Below, piece after piece: positions 61,868 through 64,000 of a DNA stretch of 64,000 nt. The notes below the pieces were generated by a model. The model ran no database searches and was not told the DNA's origin. It was given only the letters and a program-made list of their open reading frames with translations. The stretch is from assembly GCF_901827185.1 (NCBI RefSeq), contig NZ_LR594671.1:4180001-4244000 (forward strand), written 5' to 3'. Position 1 is the first letter of the stretch. The number at the start of each line of letters is the position of its first letter. Origin of the DNA: Variovorax sp. PBL-E5. Lineage in GTDB: Bacteria > Pseudomonadota > Gammaproteobacteria > Burkholderiales > Burkholderiaceae_C. The translations under genes were made by a program, and so were the position numbers.

Positions 61868-63049
61868 ATGGATTTGAGCTTCACGCCCGAAGAACAGAAG
61901 TTCCGCGAAGAGATTCGCGCCTGGGTCAAGGACAACCTTCCCCCAGACATCTCCCACAAGGTGCACAACGCCCTGGACCTCACGCGCGACGATCTGCAGC
62001 GCTGGGCCAAGATCCTCGGCAAGAAGGGATGGCTCGGCTACGGCTGGCCCAAGGAATTCGGCGGCCCGGGATGGACTGCGATCGAGAAGCACCTGTTCGA
62101 GGAAGAAACCGCGCTGGCCGGCGCGCCGCGCATCGTCCCCTTCGGGCCGGTGATGGTCGCACCGGTGATCCAGGCCTTCGGCAACGCCGAGCAGCAAAAG
62201 CGCTTCCTGCCCGGCATCGCGAGCGGCGAGGTGTGGTGGAGCCAGGGCTACAGCGAACCGGGTTCCGGCTCCGACCTCGCCTCGGTGAAGACCAAGGCCG
62301 AGCGCCAGGGAAACAAATACATCGTCAACGGCCAGAAGACCTGGACCACGCTCGGCCAGTACGGCGAATGGATCTTCTGCCTGGTGCGCACCAGCAACGA
62401 AGGCAAGCCGCAGACGGGCATCAGCTTTCTGCTGATCGACATGAAGTCGCCAGGCGTCACCGTGCGTCCCATCAAGTTGCTCGACGGCGGCCACGAGGTC
62501 AACGAAGTCTGGTTCGACAACGTCGAGGTGCCGGCAGAGAACCTGATCGGAGAAGAAAACAAGGGCTGGACCTATGCCAAGCACCTGCTGAGCCACGAAC
62601 GCACCAACATCGCCGACGTCAATCGCGCCAAGCGCGAACTGGAGCGGCTCAAGCGGCTCGCCAAGAGCGAAGGCGTATGGGAAGACACGCGCTTTCGCGA
62701 CGAGATCGCCAAGCTCGAGGTCGACATCGTCGCGCTCGAAATGCTGGTGCTGCGCGTGCTGTCGGCCGCCACTTCCGGCAAGAACTCGCTCGACATCGCG
62801 GGCCTGCTCAAGATCAAGGGCAGCGAGATCCAGCAACGCTATACCGAACTCATGATGCTGGCCGGCGGCCCCTACGCGCTGCCGCTGGTGCGCGAAGCGA
62901 TGGAGGCTGGCTGGCAGGGCGACTTCCCTGGCGGCCATGTGCAGCTGGCGCCGCTCGCCACGACCTACTTCAACATGCGCAAGACCACCATCTACGGCGG
63001 CAGCAACGAGGTGCAACGCAACATCGTCGCCCAGACCGTGCTGGGCTGA
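61868..63049 (+). CDS. Acyl-CoA dehydrogenase, pimeloyl-CoA dehydrogenase large-subunit-like
   Basis: A 393-residue acyl-CoA dehydrogenase starting MDLSFTPEEQKFREEIRAWV. Family motifs are WSQGYSEPGSGSDLASVKT (substrate/FAD region), GQKTWTTLGQYGEWIFCLVRT, and the C-terminal TIYGGSNEVQRNIVAQTVLG. The sequence type and the directly following second dehydrogenase recall the large and small subunits of pimeloyl-CoA dehydrogenase (PimC/PimD), which oxidise dicarboxyl-CoA esters. The substrate is inferred only from this pairing. Confidence 0.88.
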   Translation: MDLSFTPEEQKFREEIRAWVKDNLPPDISHKVHNALDLTRDDLQRWAKILGKKGWLGYGWPKEFGGPGWTAIEKHLFEEETALAGAPRIVPFGPVMVAPVIQAFGNAEQQKRFLPGIASGEVWWSQGYSEPGSGSDLASVKTKAERQGNKYIVNGQKTWTTLGQYGEWIFCLVRTSNEGKPQTGISFLLIDMKSPGVTVRPIKLLDGGHEVNEVWFDNVEVPAENLIGEENKGWTYAKHLLSHERTNIADVNRAKRELERLKRLAKSEGVWEDTRFRDEIAKLEVDIVALEMLVLRVLSAATSGKNSLDIAGLLKIKGSEIQQRYTELMMLAGGPYALPLVREAMEAGWQGDFPGGHVQLAPLATTYFNMRKTTIYGGSNEVQRNIVAQTVLG

Positions 63050-63062
63050 CAAGGAAACCGAC

Positions 63063-64000
63063 ATGGACTTCGATTTTTCAGACGATCAGCAGCAGCTGCG
63101 CGACGCCGTCGCCAAGTGGGTCGAGAAGGGCTACGGCTTCGAACGCCGCCGTGCGACGGAGGCCGCAGGAGGCTTCTCGCGCGAAGCCTGGGACGAACTG
63201 GCCGAGCTGGGCCTGGGCGGCCTCTACATCCCGGAAGACGAGGGCGGCATGGGCATGGGCCCGGTCGAGGGCATGGTCGTGATGGAGGAGTTGGGCCGAG
63301 GCATCGTGCTGGAGCCGCTCGCGCAATCCTTCGTGGCCGGCGCCGTGCTCGCGGGCCACGCCGACCCCGACACCAAGGACAACTGGCTGCCGCGCATCGC
63401 GGGCGGACAGGCGCTGGTCGCACTGGCCTGGCAAGAGCGCAAGGCACGCTACCGGCTCGACCAGTGCGAGGCCAAGGCCGTCAAGGCGGGCGACGGCTGG
63501 ACGCTGAGCGGCAGCAAGAGTCTGGTGCCGGCCGGCGACGAGGCCGATGCCTTCCTCGTGCCCGCGCAGCTCGACGGTCGCATCGCGCTCTTCCTGGTCG
63601 AGCGCGCCGCCGATGGCGTCGCGGCACGGGGCTACGGCACGCAGGACGGCAGCCGCGCGGCCGAGGTCGTTTTCGACAAGGCCGCCGCCGTGCTGGTCGC
63701 GCGGGACGGCCTGCCCGTGCTCGAGCACGCGGTCGACATCGGCATCGCTACCGCCTGCGCCGAGGCCATCGGCGTGATGGACCGGACGCTTGCGATCACC
63801 GTCGAGTACATGAACACGCGCAAGCAGTTCGGCGTCGCGATCGCCAGCTTCCAGGCGCTGCGCCATCGCGTCGCCGACATGAAGATGCAGCTCGAACTGG
63901 CGCGCTCGATGAGCTATTACGCCAGCCTCAAGCTCAATGCGCCGGCGGCCGAGCGCCGGCAGGCGTTGGCACGTGCCAAGTACCAGCTGGGCGTCTCGAT
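63063..64000 (+). CDS. Acyl-CoA dehydrogenase, small-subunit-like (partial, runs off window)
   Basis: It starts 13 bp after the previous gene with MDFDFSDDQQQLRDAVAKWVEKGYGFERRRA and is open to the last base; about 312 residues are visible. EAIGVMDRTLAITVEYMNTRKQFGVAIASFQALRHRVADM is the conserved acyl-CoA dehydrogenase helix region. The middle part (ALVALAWQERKARY) lacks the usual TEPxxGSD motif, which fits a PimD-like subunit that may bind substrate weakly or not at all. An AAGGA site precedes the ATG. Confidence 0.88.
   Translation, partial: MDFDFSDDQQQLRDAVAKWVEKGYGFERRRATEAAGGFSREAWDELAELGLGGLYIPEDEGGMGMGPVEGMVVMEELGRGIVLEPLAQSFVAGAVLAGHADPDTKDNWLPRIAGGQALVALAWQERKARYRLDQCEAKAVKAGDGWTLSGSKSLVPAGDEADAFLVPAQLDGRIALFLVERAADGVAARGYGTQDGSRAAEVVFDKAAAVLVARDGLPVLEHAVDIGIATACAEAIGVMDRTLAITVEYMNTRKQFGVAIASFQALRHRVADMKMQLELARSMSYYASLKLNAPAAERRQALARAKYQLGVS

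Overview
The window looks like a chromosomal segment of a high-GC betaproteobacterium of the Comamonadaceae, most like Variovorax or a close relative. This rests on the housekeeping proteins (zinc-free RpmG, a ftsK-lolA-rarA run, a livHMGF operon, a Bug/TctC receptor), on the very GC-rich third positions, and on GC-rich dispersed palindromes of a kind I associate with this family. I cannot name a species from the sequence alone.

Layout. Bases 84-10361 are ordinary chromosome: queF, a hydrolase, a 2OG-Fe(II) oxygenase and yaaA on the minus strand; valS and galU on plus; an SGNH hydrolase, a TusA-like protein, a NUDIX hydrolase and cysM on minus; then a tRNA-Leu(CAA). Bases 10381-16947 form a signalling block: a hybrid histidine kinase, a response-regulator diguanylate cyclase, a GGDEF-EAL protein and a PAS-PAS-GGDEF protein. 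Bases 17254-18282 encode a sensor-less sigma-54 activator. Next come two 16-bp imperfect palindromes and a textbook -24/-12 promoter.

Bases 18485-43209 form one co-directional cluster of 19 genes that I read as an extracellular contractile injection system (eCIS, the Afp/PVC/MAC family). It has a sheath, a tube, a gp26-like protein with two CxxC pairs, a DUF4255 cap, an Afp15-type AAA+ ATPase, a DUF4157 protein, a second tube-like adaptor, a LysM/gpX-like protein, separate gp27-like hub and gp5-like spike proteins, a PAAR-like tip, gp25, two large baseplate proteins and two beta-helix proteins. There are no capsid, terminase, integrase or lysis genes and no type VI membrane-complex genes. I also find no tape-measure protein. 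The best cargo candidate is the 852-residue DUF4157 protein. It carries an HELTH motif near the N-terminus and, far downstream, a single cysteine in a cysteine-peptidase-like setting.

Bases 43173-44122 hold a decayed IS6-family element. Its transposase is broken by one in-frame TGA, and it lies between 73-bp inverted repeats that contain REP-like palindromes. The rest is ordinary chromosome again: an SDR-like epimerase, a 2Fe-2S flavin reductase, a TctC receptor, livFGMH, rarA, lolA, ftsK, a Crp-like regulator, trxB, rpmB-rpmG, an acyl-lipid desaturase, rsmB, a DUF1653 protein, purN and two acyl-CoA dehydrogenases, the second cut by the window end.

Working model (inference). The sigma-54 activator binds the tandem palindromes and drives the eCIS operon through the -24/-12 promoter, so particle production would be tied to an unknown signal. 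The adjacent c-di-GMP genes may be part of the same control or merely neighbours.
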